Made by a program: the position numbers and the translations under genes
The notes under the pieces: generated by a model
What the model was told of the DNA's origin: nothing
What the model saw: only the letters and a program-made list of their open reading frames with translations
Databases searched by the model: none
Source: Mailhella sp.
GTDB taxonomy: Bacteria > Desulfobacterota > Desulfovibrionia > Desulfovibrionales > Desulfovibrionaceae
Reading direction: 5' to 3'
Assembly: GCA_020024815.1 (NCBI GenBank)
Contig: JAHHTE010000005.1
Span: forward strand, 1-31,318
DNA: 31,318 nucleotides
Shown here: positions 9,753-17,459 of the stretch, one piece after another
Layout: each line of letters opens with the position of its first letter
Numbering within the stretch: position 1 is the stretch's first letter

Positions 9753-9763
9753 AACAAAAACCT

Positions 9764-10210
9764 TTATGCATTTTCTTTTTTTACAATCATTAGAGCAAGT
9801 GAATGTGTTATATAAGCTAAAATTGCACCTAAAATTAATGATACAAAAGTTTCCCAAAGCAAAGCACCTGCTCCCATATAAGATGCACAACCAACAAAAG
9901 CTGCTGGTATAAAAAATTGCTTACAAGAACCTAATAAAACAATAACAAAAATTACTCCTGCCATTGGAACTAAAAGAGGATTAGACATTGTACTCATTGC
10001 ACCTAATTCTACAACTGCATATCCACCAATTAATCCAATTAAAGAAGAAATAATAACTCTTATAAAAGCATTTGTATTTGCACCAGCAGCAAAAAAAGAT
10101 GCCCAAGTTAAAAAAACAACCCAACCAATAAGACCCCAAGGAGCTGAAAATTGTGCAATAACAGCTGCAAGAGGAGCAGTAAACAAACCGAGAACTAAGT
10201 GAAATTTCAT
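9764..10210 (-). CDS. DUF1097 family integral membrane protein
   Basis: A 148-residue, strongly hydrophobic protein with four to five predicted membrane helices and a short basic C-terminus (VKKENA). The pattern of small residues around WGLIGWVVFLTWASFFAAGA and the later FFIPAAFVGCASYMGAG resembles the DUF1097 family, which includes E. coli YcdZ. Its function is not established. The ATG at 10210 has GGAGAG 6 bases upstream. It is the first gene of a pair with the periplasmic binding protein 11 bases downstream, which suggests a shared role in uptake or sensing. That coupling is inferred only from spacing and orientation. Confidence 0.8.
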   Translation of the reverse strand: MKFHLVLGLFTAPLAAVIAQFSAPWGLIGWVVFLTWASFFAAGANTNAFIRVIISSLIGLIGGYAVVELGAMSTMSNPLLVPMAGVIFVIVLLGSCKQFFIPAAFVGCASYMGAGALLWETFVSLILGAILAYITHSLALMIVKKENA

Positions 10211-10268
10211 AGAAACTCTCCATTATTTTTTACAAAAAATTTTATATTTTGTATTTTAATACATAAAA

Positions 10269-10296
10269 AAAAGCCCTTGTATAAACAAGGGCTTTT
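10269..10296 (-). terminator. Rho-independent terminator after rplY
   Basis: A 12-bp perfect inverted repeat (10269-10280 with 10285-10296, core AAGCCCTTGT) with loop ATAA. On the minus strand the GC part of the stem is followed by eight T residues. It lies 20 bases after the rplY stop and ends the prs-rplY unit. Confidence 0.9.
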
Positions 10297-10316
10297 ATAA
10301 ACTTTATCACAAAGGA

Positions 10317-10901
10317 TTATTCAGCGTCTTTTGCTTTATCTTTAGAGATAACAGTAAGGATTGAAAAATCACTTTTATATTCAACGCGTACGCCTTCTGG
10401 AAGTTTAAGTTCAGAAGCACGAAGATTTGTATCAAGATCAAAATCAGTTACATCAATATCAACAATTCTTGGCATATCTTGTGGTTTTGCAATTAAAGTA
10501 ACTTCTTCACGGTAAACTTCCATTTTACCACCAGCTTTTACGCCTTTAGAAGTACCTACAAAACGTAAACGAACTTTAATTTTAACTTCTTTATTAAGGT
10601 CTACACCGTAAAAATCAACGTGTGTAAAAGTATTTTTTACAGGATGTAATTGAGCGTCCCAAACAAATACTGGATGAACAGATTTTGCACCATTTTCTTC
10701 AATTTCAAGATTGAAAACATTGGTACGACCAACTTGTTCATAAATTTTATTAAGTGGGTTAGCTGCAACTTGAACTAAAATATTTTTTCCATCTGGCGCA
10801 TAGTACACGCAAGGTACGAGAGCTTCTGCACGTAAGCGACGGTTAGGACCTTTTCCAAGGGCATCACGTTTTTGCACGGAAAGGGTTTTCAATTCTGACA
10901 T
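10317..10901 (-). CDS. rplY: 50S ribosomal protein L25 (Ctc/TL5 type)
   Basis: The long, two-domain form of L25 that binds 5S rRNA. It has an N-terminal L25 domain (about residues 5-93, SVQKRDALGKGPNRRLRAEALVP region) and a C-terminal TL5-like beta domain. The frame is open to 10943, but the ATG at 10901 (MSELKTLSV) has AAGGAG 6 bases upstream, giving 194 residues. It follows prs by 60 bases, and a small GCCTA-TAC-TAGGC hairpin (10926-10938) sits in that gap. In related bacteria pth commonly follows rplY; here a terminator follows and pth is not in the window. Confidence 0.94.
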   Translation of the reverse strand: MSELKTLSVQKRDALGKGPNRRLRAEALVPCVYYAPDGKNILVQVAANPLNKIYEQVGRTNVFNLEIEENGAKSVHPVFVWDAQLHPVKNTFTHVDFYGVDLNKEVKIKVRLRFVGTSKGVKAGGKMEVYREEVTLIAKPQDMPRIVDIDVTDFDLDTNLRASELKLPEGVRVEYKSDFSILTVISKDKAKDAE

Positions 10902-10961
10902 GTTAATCTCCTTAGTGTACTTGACGCCTATACTAGGCTTCATATATCAAATATAGTATTA

Positions 10962-11900
10962 TTAGTTAAACAAGGCACTTACAGATGAACCGTCGTGAAT
11001 ATTACGGATACTTTTTGCCAAAAGACCTGCTACACTAGCCACTTCAATTTTACTACATTGTTCTTTTTTAGAACCAAGTGGAATAGTATCAGTTACAACT
11101 ACGGATTTGAAAGGAGCTTCATTAAGTCTTTCAATTGCTGGTCCTGAAAGAACCCCGTGCGTTGCACAAGCATGAACTTCTGATGCACCATTTTCCAATA
11201 AAACATTGGCAGCAGCACAAATTGTACCTGCTGTATCAATCATATCATCAACCAAAATAGCAATTTTACCTTCAACATCACCAATAACGTGCGTTGCAGT
11301 TGCTTGATTTGGACGATCACGACGTTTATCAATAATCGCAAGACCTGCGTTTACTTTTTTAGCAAAGCTTCTGGCTCTTTCAACGCCACCAGCGTCAGGA
11401 GAAACCATAACTAAATCACCAGTAAGGTGGCTTAAGTGTCGAAGTAAAACGGGAGCTGCAAAGAGGTTATCAACAGGACAGTTAAAGAAGCCTTGAATTT
11501 GACCTGCGTGCAAATCAACAGTAACAACACGTTGTGCACCTGCTGTACTAATAAAGTCAGAAACAAGTTTTGCACTAATAGGAGCTCTTGGGCTTACCTT
11601 TCTATCTTGGCGAGCATAACCAAAATAAGGAACAACAGCTGTAACACGACCTGCACTTGCTCTTTTCAAAGCATCAAGCATGAGACATAATTGCATTAAG
11701 TTATTATTGCTTGGGCTACAAGTAGGTTGTACTACAAATACGTCTTGACCACGTACACTATCGCAAATTTCAACACGAAGCTCACCATCACTAAATTCTG
11801 ATGTTAAAGCATTAGTAAGACTACATCCTAAATGTTCACAAATTTGTTGTGCTAATTCTGGATTAGCAGTACCTGTGAGGATTCGAAGATCTCCGTACAT
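10962..11900 (-). CDS. prs: Ribose-phosphate pyrophosphokinase (PRPP synthase)
   Basis: Prs makes PRPP from ribose 5-phosphate and ATP for purine, pyrimidine, His, Trp and NAD synthesis. At 312 residues it is the normal class I length. Visible motifs are the YARQDRK flexible loop, the metal/ATP histidine region VDLHAGQIQGFF, and the PRPP-binding loop LVDDMIDTAGTI. The ATG at 11900 has AAAGGA about 9 bases upstream. tRNA-Gln ends only 38 bases upstream, so prs is probably read from the tRNA promoter after processing. rplY follows. Confidence 0.96.
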   Translation of the reverse strand: MYGDLRILTGTANPELAQQICEHLGCSLTNALTSEFSDGELRVEICDSVRGQDVFVVQPTCSPSNNNLMQLCLMLDALKRASAGRVTAVVPYFGYARQDRKVSPRAPISAKLVSDFISTAGAQRVVTVDLHAGQIQGFFNCPVDNLFAAPVLLRHLSHLTGDLVMVSPDAGGVERARSFAKKVNAGLAIIDKRRDRPNQATATHVIGDVEGKIAILVDDMIDTAGTICAAANVLLENGASEVHACATHGVLSGPAIERLNEAPFKSVVVTDTIPLGSKKEQCSKIEVASVAGLLAKSIRNIHDGSSVSALFN

Positions 11901-11938
11901 TGAGATAATCCTTTTTTATCGTGTTGAACAAAAAAAAA

Positions 11939-12013
11939 TGGCTGGGATGAGAGGATTTGAACCTCTGAATGGCGGAACCAAAACCCGCTGCCTTACCGCT
12001 TGGCGACATCCCA
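11939..12013 (-). tRNA. tRNA-Gln (anticodon TTG)
   Basis: A 75-base cloverleaf on the minus strand with acceptor TGGGATG pairing CATCCCA and a genome-encoded CCA end. The anticodon loop TTTTGGT gives TTG, reading CAA. The T arm is AGAGG-TTCAAAT-CCTCT. It sits between ispE and prs. Confidence 0.96.
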
Positions 12014-12044
12014 ACAAATTACAGAAATGAACATTACACAAAGT

Positions 12045-12072
12045 TTTATATCTTGGCAAGTTAAATTTTCAA
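12045..12072 (-). promoter_or_regulatory. Sigma-70-type promoter for tRNA-Gln (and probably prs-rplY)
   Basis: On the minus strand TTGAAA (12072-12067), a 16-base spacer and TATAAA (12050-12045) are followed by a predicted start about 25 bases before the mature tRNA. An AT-rich inverted repeat (AAATTTTC/GAAAATTT) overlaps its upstream edge. Confidence 0.6.
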
Positions 12073-12095
12073 AAATTTTCATTTTTTTTGAAAAT

Positions 12096-12947
12096 TTATT
12101 TTTCATCTATGCTAACATACTTCCATGATTGAAAAAATCCCTGCATAGACAAAGCTCTTATTGCATTTTGCATTTGCTGTTCATGGACAAATACACCATA
12201 AAGAGCTGCCCCTGTGCCACTTAGCGAACTAAATATAGCACCATTTTGTATCATCAATTCTTTTGCTTTTTGTATTGATAAATATTCTTTAAAAACAACA
12301 TGTTCAAAGTCATTTTCCAAATACAAATCACCTAAAAATGAAGAACGAGTTCTTTTAGCTTGTTCTTTTTCACTTGTCAACAATTTTTTATATAAAGCTA
12401 ATGATTTAAATGCCCAAGGTGTTGAAATATGAATATCAGGCATAAGTAATAATAGATATTTTCCTTTTAATGAAAAAGAACAAGGAGTTAAAATATCCCC
12501 TATACCTTGAGCATAACATGGTGTATTATATAAGAAAAATGGGACATCTGCACCTATTTTGCTAGCAATTAAAAGAAGTTTATCAAAACTTATCGGTGTT
12601 TCACTTTGCGCTTGTAAATAGGATAAAATAATAGCTGCATTAGCAGAACCTCCTCCAAGTCCTGCCCCATGTGGTACACCTTTTTTTAAATCAACATTAA
12701 TACCAAAAGATACAGGATTTTGTGCAAAATACAAATTATATGCTTTAGTTAACGTATTATTTTTTATATCAATATCAGCAATATTATACGTTACATGAAT
12801 ACCTATTTCTTTTGTTTTTTTAATTTCTAATTCATCATAAGGTTTTGCTAATGGATAAAAAAGAGTTTCTAAATTGTGATAACCGTCCTCTCTTTTATCT
12901 AAAATTCTTAATCCTAAATTTATTTTGCAACCACTTTTATACAGCAT
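12096..12947 (-). CDS. ispE: 4-diphosphocytidyl-2-C-methyl-D-erythritol kinase
   Basis: IspE phosphorylates CDP-methylerythritol in the non-mevalonate isoprenoid pathway. At 283 residues it is full length. It starts SGCKINLGLRILDKREDGYHNLETLF, typical of the family, and has the GHMP-kinase ATP loop PHGAGLGGGSANAA at residues 92-104, with the C-terminal SSLSGTGAALYGVF motif. The ATG at 12947 has no good Shine-Dalgarno. Copy D of the two-hairpin repeat ends about 20 bases upstream of this codon, so the repeat's hairpin would fall in the 5' leader. tRNA-Gln, prs and rplY follow in the same direction. Confidence 0.95.
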   Translation of the reverse strand: MLYKSGCKINLGLRILDKREDGYHNLETLFYPLAKPYDELEIKKTKEIGIHVTYNIADIDIKNNTLTKAYNLYFAQNPVSFGINVDLKKGVPHGAGLGGGSANAAIILSYLQAQSETPISFDKLLLIASKIGADVPFFLYNTPCYAQGIGDILTPCSFSLKGKYLLLLMPDIHISTPWAFKSLALYKKLLTSEKEQAKRTRSSFLGDLYLENDFEHVVFKEYLSIQKAKELMIQNGAIFSSLSGTGAALYGVFVHEQQMQNAIRALSMQGFFQSWKYVSIDEK

Positions 12948-12965
12948 ATTGATACTATTACTTTA

Positions 12966-13060
12966 TTTTTTGAGAGGAGAACTTTTGAAAAAGTTCCCCT
13001 CTCAAACTCTTCCCTCAAAACTTTTTAATTCAAAAATTCTTTTGCGAGCAAAAGATTTTT
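12966..13060 (-). repeat. Dispersed two-hairpin repeat, copy D
   Basis: Hairpin 2 (12969-12986 with 12989-13006) has one A/C mismatch compared with the perfect copies. Hairpin 1 (13032-13060, core TTCTTTTGC/GCAAAAGA) has one bulge. Unlike copies A, B, C and F, hairpin 2 here faces the start codon of the downstream gene (ispE) rather than the end of an upstream gene. Confidence 0.8.
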
Positions 13061-13146
13061 GTTTTTCCTGTATTCTGTTACCAATAGAAAAAATAATCTC
13101 TTTCTAGATGTTGAGAAAAAATTAAAACGTTTTGTAAAGGGGTTAT

Positions 13147-13178
13147 AGGGGGAGAAATTTTTTCAAAAATTTTCCCCC
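13147..13178. repeat. Related long hairpin of a second type
   Basis: An inverted repeat with AGGGGGA and TCCCCCT at its outer ends and a T-run/A-run interior separated by TC, with one bulge. Its design (G-rich arm, T-run, TC, A-run, C-rich arm) copies hairpin 2 of the dispersed repeat but the sequence differs. It lies 30 bases after the alcohol dehydrogenase stop and may end its transcript. Confidence 0.55.
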
Positions 13179-13207
13179 TAACCACATAAAACCAAAACAA
13201 AATATAA

Positions 13208-14341
13208 TTAAAATGCCTTTTTATACATTTCCAAGATTTCTTCTTGCGTAAAAGTTTTAGGATTATTGGAAAGCAATGCTTTTGAAACTTGCATAGCATT
13301 ATTTGCTAACCATTCTAAATCACTTTCTAATACGCCTAAATCACGAAGTTTAATATCAAGGTCAAGAGATTTTTTGATTTTTTCAACTTGAGCAATAAAA
13401 TCATGCTCATCTTTTCCACCCATAATTTTGGAAAGAGTTGCAAAACGTTCTGGACAAACATCAAGTGTCTTTTCCAATACAGCACAAATTACAGCAGCTA
13501 AGCCTTTACCATGAATAACATTTCTCAAGCCACTTACAGGGTGCTCAATACCATGAACAGCTATACAACCAGCACTTTGCAAAGAAAAACCACCAAAAGT
13601 ACTTGCAAGACAAACAGCGTCCCATGCTTCGTTATCATTTGGATTTTCAAGAAGTTTAGGCATATTATGCACTAAAAGTTCAACCCCTTTTAAGGAAAAC
13701 ATTTCAGAAACAGCACTTGCATTTCTTGAAATATATCCCTCTACATTATGGCAAAAAGCATCAAACATTACAGAGCGAAGAACACTTTGAGGCATTGTTT
13801 TCATAAGATCAGGGTCAACAATGGAAAGTTTTGGCAAAGTAATAAATTGTCTTAATGTACGTTTATCATTTGTAGCATTATCATTTAATACAGCAAAACA
13901 GTCAGCTTCTGAACCTGTTCCACAAGTTGTTGGAATTGCAATTACAGGCAAACATGTTCCATTTGAGGTGCGTTTAGCTAAAATATAATCACTTACATGC
14001 CCTTCATGTTTTGCCATAAAAGCAATTGCTTTAGAAGCATCTAAAGAAGAACCACCACCTAAACCAATAACCATTTCACATACATTATCACGAGCCACTT
14101 TTGCAGCTTCCATAACAGCATCAGTTGTTGGATTTTGTGGAATATTATCAAAAACAACACTAGCTACGCCATCTTTTGCTAAAAGGTCTTGCACTTTTTG
14201 TAATAAACCACTTTTTTTTGTACTATTAGCACCAGTAACAATTAATGCTTTTGAACCAAAATTTTTACATTCTTGCCCTACGAGATTGATTTTTCCACTA
14301 CCAAAAAATAAATTTGTTGGATTATTAAATATAAAATTCAT
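13208..14341 (-). CDS. Iron-containing (group III) alcohol dehydrogenase
   Basis: A 377-residue NAD(P)-dependent, metal-dependent alcohol dehydrogenase. The nucleotide-binding GGGS motif is in GLGGGSSLDASKA (about 94-105). The expected metal ligands are all present: Asp194 and His198 in FDAFCHNVEGY, His263 in VHGIEHP, and His277 in VIHGKG. The catalytic-site His267 is also present. The substrate cannot be read from sequence. Ethanol, propanediol-type or sulfoacetaldehyde reduction are all known in the family. The ATG at 14341 has AAAGGAG 8 bases upstream. valS ends 48 bases upstream with a terminator-like hairpin between, so expression probably depends on read-through or a promoter within the valS 3' end. 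Confidence 0.88.
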   Translation of the reverse strand: MNFIFNNPTNLFFGSGKINLVGQECKNFGSKALIVTGANSTKKSGLLQKVQDLLAKDGVASVVFDNIPQNPTTDAVMEAAKVARDNVCEMVIGLGGGSSLDASKAIAFMAKHEGHVSDYILAKRTSNGTCLPVIAIPTTCGTGSEADCFAVLNDNATNDKRTLRQFITLPKLSIVDPDLMKTMPQSVLRSVMFDAFCHNVEGYISRNASAVSEMFSLKGVELLVHNMPKLLENPNDNEAWDAVCLASTFGGFSLQSAGCIAVHGIEHPVSGLRNVIHGKGLAAVICAVLEKTLDVCPERFATLSKIMGGKDEHDFIAQVEKIKKSLDLDIKLRDLGVLESDLEWLANNAMQVSKALLSNNPKTFTQEEILEMYKKAF

Positions 14342-14362
14342 AATAAATCTCCTTTAAAAAAG

Positions 14363-14387
14363 AAAAAGGGGCATAACACCCCTTTTT
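14363..14387 (-). terminator. Terminator-like hairpin between valS and the alcohol dehydrogenase gene
   Basis: AAAAAGGGG (14363-14371) pairs with CCCCTTTTT (14379-14387) across a 7-base loop. On the minus strand it is followed by a T-rich run that merges into the Shine-Dalgarno sequence of the next gene. It may be a partial terminator. Confidence 0.75.
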
Positions 14388-14389
14388 TA

Positions 14390-17041
14390 TTATTGTAAAG
14401 CTTCTTTAAAACGAACTTGCAATGCAAGAATTTTTTCTTTTTTATCTTTTAAATCACTTGCTTTTTCTTTTTCACCAGCCACAACAGCTTCAGGAGCTCT
14501 TGCCACAAAGTTTTCATTAGAAAGCCGTGATTCAATACCTGTAAGTTCTTTTTCAATTTTTAGAAGTTCTTTTTCAAGACGAGCTAATTCTGCTTTAAAA
14601 TCAAGAACACCTTCTAAAATAATTGTAATTTCAGAACCTTGAATAATGGTACTTGCTGACGCTTTTGGAGCTTCTACATGTTCAGATATTTCAAAATGTT
14701 CTAAACGAGCAAGGAACATAAGCCAAGCACGAGCATGATCTAAAAGTTCTGCTTGTTCTTTTGAAACAACTTTCATTAATGCGTTTAATTTCATGGAAGG
14801 AGCAATGCCAAGTTCACTTTTCATTGCACGAATAGCAGTAATAACTTCTTGCACATAAAGCATTGCATCAGCTTCTTTTTGTTTCAAACAATTTGCTCTA
14901 AGTTCAGGACGTAATATTGCAGATAAATTACTATCTTCATTACCTGGAAGAGCTTGCCAAATTTCGCTCGTAACAAAAGGCATAATTGGGTGTAATAAAA
15001 TAAGAATTTCAGAAAGAACAGTATAAAGAACATAAGAAGCTTCTTTCTTTTGTTCTTCTGTTCCTTTAAAATCACCTTTAATTAATTCAAGATACCAATC
15101 GCAAAACTCATTCCATGTGAATTTATAAAGGCTTTGAGCTAAATCATTAAAACGATAAGCATTTAATGCATTTTCACTTTCAACTTTTACTTCTTCTAAA
15201 CGATGTAAAATCCAAGCATTATGCAAGCCCATTACTTGACCTAAATCAATAGGTTCTGGCTTATGCCCTTCTAAATTCATAAGTGCAAAACGTGCCGCAT
15301 TCCAAACTTTATTCACAAAGTTACGGTATCCTTCAATACGTTCTTCAGATAAACGAATATCACGACCCATTGCGGCCAAAGCTGTCAAAGTAAAGCGTAA
15401 AGCATCAGCACCATATTTATCTATCATATCAAGAGGATCAATACCATTACCAAGTGATTTTGACATTTTTCTGCCTTGCGCATCACGCACAAGAGCATGA
15501 ATATACACTTGTTTGAAAGGTATTTCTCCCATGAAATGTTGCCCCATCATAATCATACGAGCAACCCAGAAAAATAAAATATCAAATGCTGTAACAAGAA
15601 CGCTTGTAGGATAAAATGTTTTTAAATCTTCTGTTTGTTCAGGCCAACCCATAGTAGAAAATGGCCATAAAGCAGAAGAAAACCAAGTATCCAATACATC
15701 AGGGTCTTGTTCTAAATGGGATTTTCCACATTTTGGACATACAGTAGGATCAGTTTCAGCAACAATTAACTCCCCACAATCTTGACAAGTCCAAGCTGGA
15801 ATACGGTGTCCCCACCAAAGTTGACGACTTATGCACCAATCACGAATATTATCAAGCCAATTATAATAGGTTTTTGTCCATGTTTCAGGAAGAATTTCAA
15901 TTTCAGAAGGTACTGCTGCTCTAGCACGTGGAGCAATTTTTGTTGTTGCTACAAACCATTGCACAGAAACATAGGGTTCAATAACAGTTTTACAACGATA
16001 ACAAGTACCTACGCTATGATCTAAATCTTCAATTTTTTCAAGTAAGCCAAGTTCTTCAATATCTTTAACTATTTTTTCACGACATTGTTCACGAGTAAGC
16101 CCATTATATACTCCTGCTTCCTCATTCATATTACCGTTATCATCAATTACTTGGATAAATGCAAGATTATGAGCATGTCCTAAATTCCAGTCGTTTGGAT
16201 CATGGCATGGAGTTACTTTTAAAGCTCCTGTTCCAAATTCTCTATCAACATAACGGTCTGCAATAATTGGTACAGCACGATTAACAATAGGAACAATAAC
16301 ATTTTTCCCTACTAAATGTTGATAACGTTCATCATCAGGGTGAACGCAAACAGCAGAGTCCCCTAAAATTGTTTCAGGACGAGAAGTTGCAATAATGATA
16401 TATTCATCACTATTTTCAACTTTATATTTAACGTGCCATAAAGCACCTTTTTGTGCTGCGTGTTCTACTTCATCATCTGCTAACGCTGTATGACAACGAG
16501 GACACCAGTTTACAATATATTTTCCTTTGTAAATAAGTCCTTCATTATATAATTGCACAAAAACCTTACGAACAGCTTTTGCAAGGTCTTCGTCCATTGT
16601 AAAACGTTCTCTTGTCCAGTCAACAGAAGAACCTAAGTGGCGAATTTGTTGTAAAATTTTTCCACCATATTCTTCTTTCCATTCCCAAACTTTTTCAAGA
16701 AATTTCTCACGTCCTAAATCATGACGAGAAACACCTTCTTTTAAAAGTTTACGTTCCACAACGTTTTGAGTAGAAATACCTGCATGGTCAGTTCCGGGTA
16801 ACCAAAGAACTTTTTTTCCTTTTTGTCGTGCATGACGAGCTAAAACATCTTGTAATGTTTGGTTTAAAGCATGACCAATATGCAATGCCCCTGTAACGTT
16901 TGGAGGCGGAATAACAATAGAATATGGTTCAGCTTGGCTTTCCATATCAGGAGTAAAACATTTATTATCTTCCCAATATTTACGCCAAAATGCTTCAACT
17001 TCTTTAGGTTCATACGCTTTTGATAATTCTTTTAAAGCCAT
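14390..17041 (-). CDS. valS: Valyl-tRNA synthetase
   Basis: Class Ia aminoacyl-tRNA synthetase charging tRNA-Val; 883 residues, normal for the family. HIGH is at residues 54-57 (ALHIGHALN), and the KMSKS loop (GRKMSKSLGNGIDP) is near residue 525. The editing domain contains two CxxC pairs (CQDCG and CPKCG), which could hold zinc. The anticodon-binding domain is followed by a C-terminal coiled-coil arm rich in K/E (LARLEKELLKIEKEL). The ATG at 17041 has GAGGT 6 bases upstream. A good promoter is seen at 17084-17111, and no T-box leader is visible. Copy E of the two-hairpin repeat lies upstream of that promoter. Confidence 0.97.
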   Translation of the reverse strand: MALKELSKAYEPKEVEAFWRKYWEDNKCFTPDMESQAEPYSIVIPPPNVTGALHIGHALNQTLQDVLARHARQKGKKVLWLPGTDHAGISTQNVVERKLLKEGVSRHDLGREKFLEKVWEWKEEYGGKILQQIRHLGSSVDWTRERFTMDEDLAKAVRKVFVQLYNEGLIYKGKYIVNWCPRCHTALADDEVEHAAQKGALWHVKYKVENSDEYIIIATSRPETILGDSAVCVHPDDERYQHLVGKNVIVPIVNRAVPIIADRYVDREFGTGALKVTPCHDPNDWNLGHAHNLAFIQVIDDNGNMNEEAGVYNGLTREQCREKIVKDIEELGLLEKIEDLDHSVGTCYRCKTVIEPYVSVQWFVATTKIAPRARAAVPSEIEILPETWTKTYYNWLDNIRDWCISRQLWWGHRIPAWTCQDCGELIVAETDPTVCPKCGKSHLEQDPDVLDTWFSSALWPFSTMGWPEQTEDLKTFYPTSVLVTAFDILFFWVARMIMMGQHFMGEIPFKQVYIHALVRDAQGRKMSKSLGNGIDPLDMIDKYGADALRFTLTALAAMGRDIRLSEERIEGYRNFVNKVWNAARFALMNLEGHKPEPIDLGQVMGLHNAWILHRLEEVKVESENALNAYRFNDLAQSLYKFTWNEFCDWYLELIKGDFKGTEEQKKEASYVLYTVLSEILILLHPIMPFVTSEIWQALPGNEDSNLSAILRPELRANCLKQKEADAMLYVQEVITAIRAMKSELGIAPSMKLNALMKVVSKEQAELLDHARAWLMFLARLEHFEISEHVEAPKASASTIIQGSEITIILEGVLDFKAELARLEKELLKIEKELTGIESRLSNENFVARAPEAVVAGEKEKASDLKDKKEKILALQVRFKEALQ

Positions 17042-17083
17042 GCTTACCTCATAATTAATATAAAAATAAATTGAATATGCAAT

Positions 17084-17111
17084 AGTATAGCAAAATCAAG
17101 AGAGCTTTCAA
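17084..17111 (-). promoter_or_regulatory. Sigma-70-type promoter of valS
   Basis: On the minus strand TTGAAA (17111-17106), a 16-base spacer and TATACT (17089-17084) give a predicted start about 35 bases before the valS ATG. Confidence 0.65.
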
Positions 17112-17167
17112 GTAAAAGTTCTTTTTAAGAAAATTTTGAAAATTAATGTTCTTTTACTTTTTTATTT

Positions 17168-17261
17168 TTTTGAGAGGGGAACTTTTGAAAAAGTTCCCCG
17201 CTCAAACTCTTCTCTCAAAACTTTTTAATACAAAAGCTCTTTTGCGTACAAAAGAGCTTTT
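17168..17261 (-). repeat. Dispersed two-hairpin repeat, copy E
   Basis: Hairpin 1 is a 13-bp perfect stem (17232-17244 with 17249-17261) with loop CGTA. It is the same stem sequence as in copy C but a different loop. Hairpin 2 (17169-17186 with 17189-17206) carries one G/T-position mismatch (CCCCGCTC). Oriented like copy D, with hairpin 2 towards the start of the downstream gene (valS). Confidence 0.85.
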
Positions 17262-17459
17262 ATTTGTTAATTTAAGAAAATAAGAGATATTTTTATAATA
17301 TTTTTCAGCTTATTATAATTATTAAACTTTATTCTTTAATAAAAAATACAATAGTTATGTTTTTAGAAGAAAGATTTTTTCTCATACTCTCAACCAGGTA
17401 AATATATTGAAACAAATTTCAAAAAATTTACCTAATTGAAAAAATATTTAAGAAAATAA

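Larger units (their letters stand above)
17042..17459. other. Intergenic region between the HlyD-like gene and valS
   Basis: No gene is seen in these 418 bases. From right to left they hold a long AT hairpin just after the HlyD-like gene (17396-17433, AGGTAAAT/ATTTACCT arms with an inner TTGAAA/TTTCAA stem, no T tail), plain AT-rich DNA, copy E of the two-hairpin repeat (17168-17261), and the valS promoter (17084-17111). Confidence 0.7.

Noticed and set aside
17042..17200. T-box leader for valS
   Set aside because: No T-box consensus is visible, and the promoter at 17084-17111 leaves only about 35 bases of leader.
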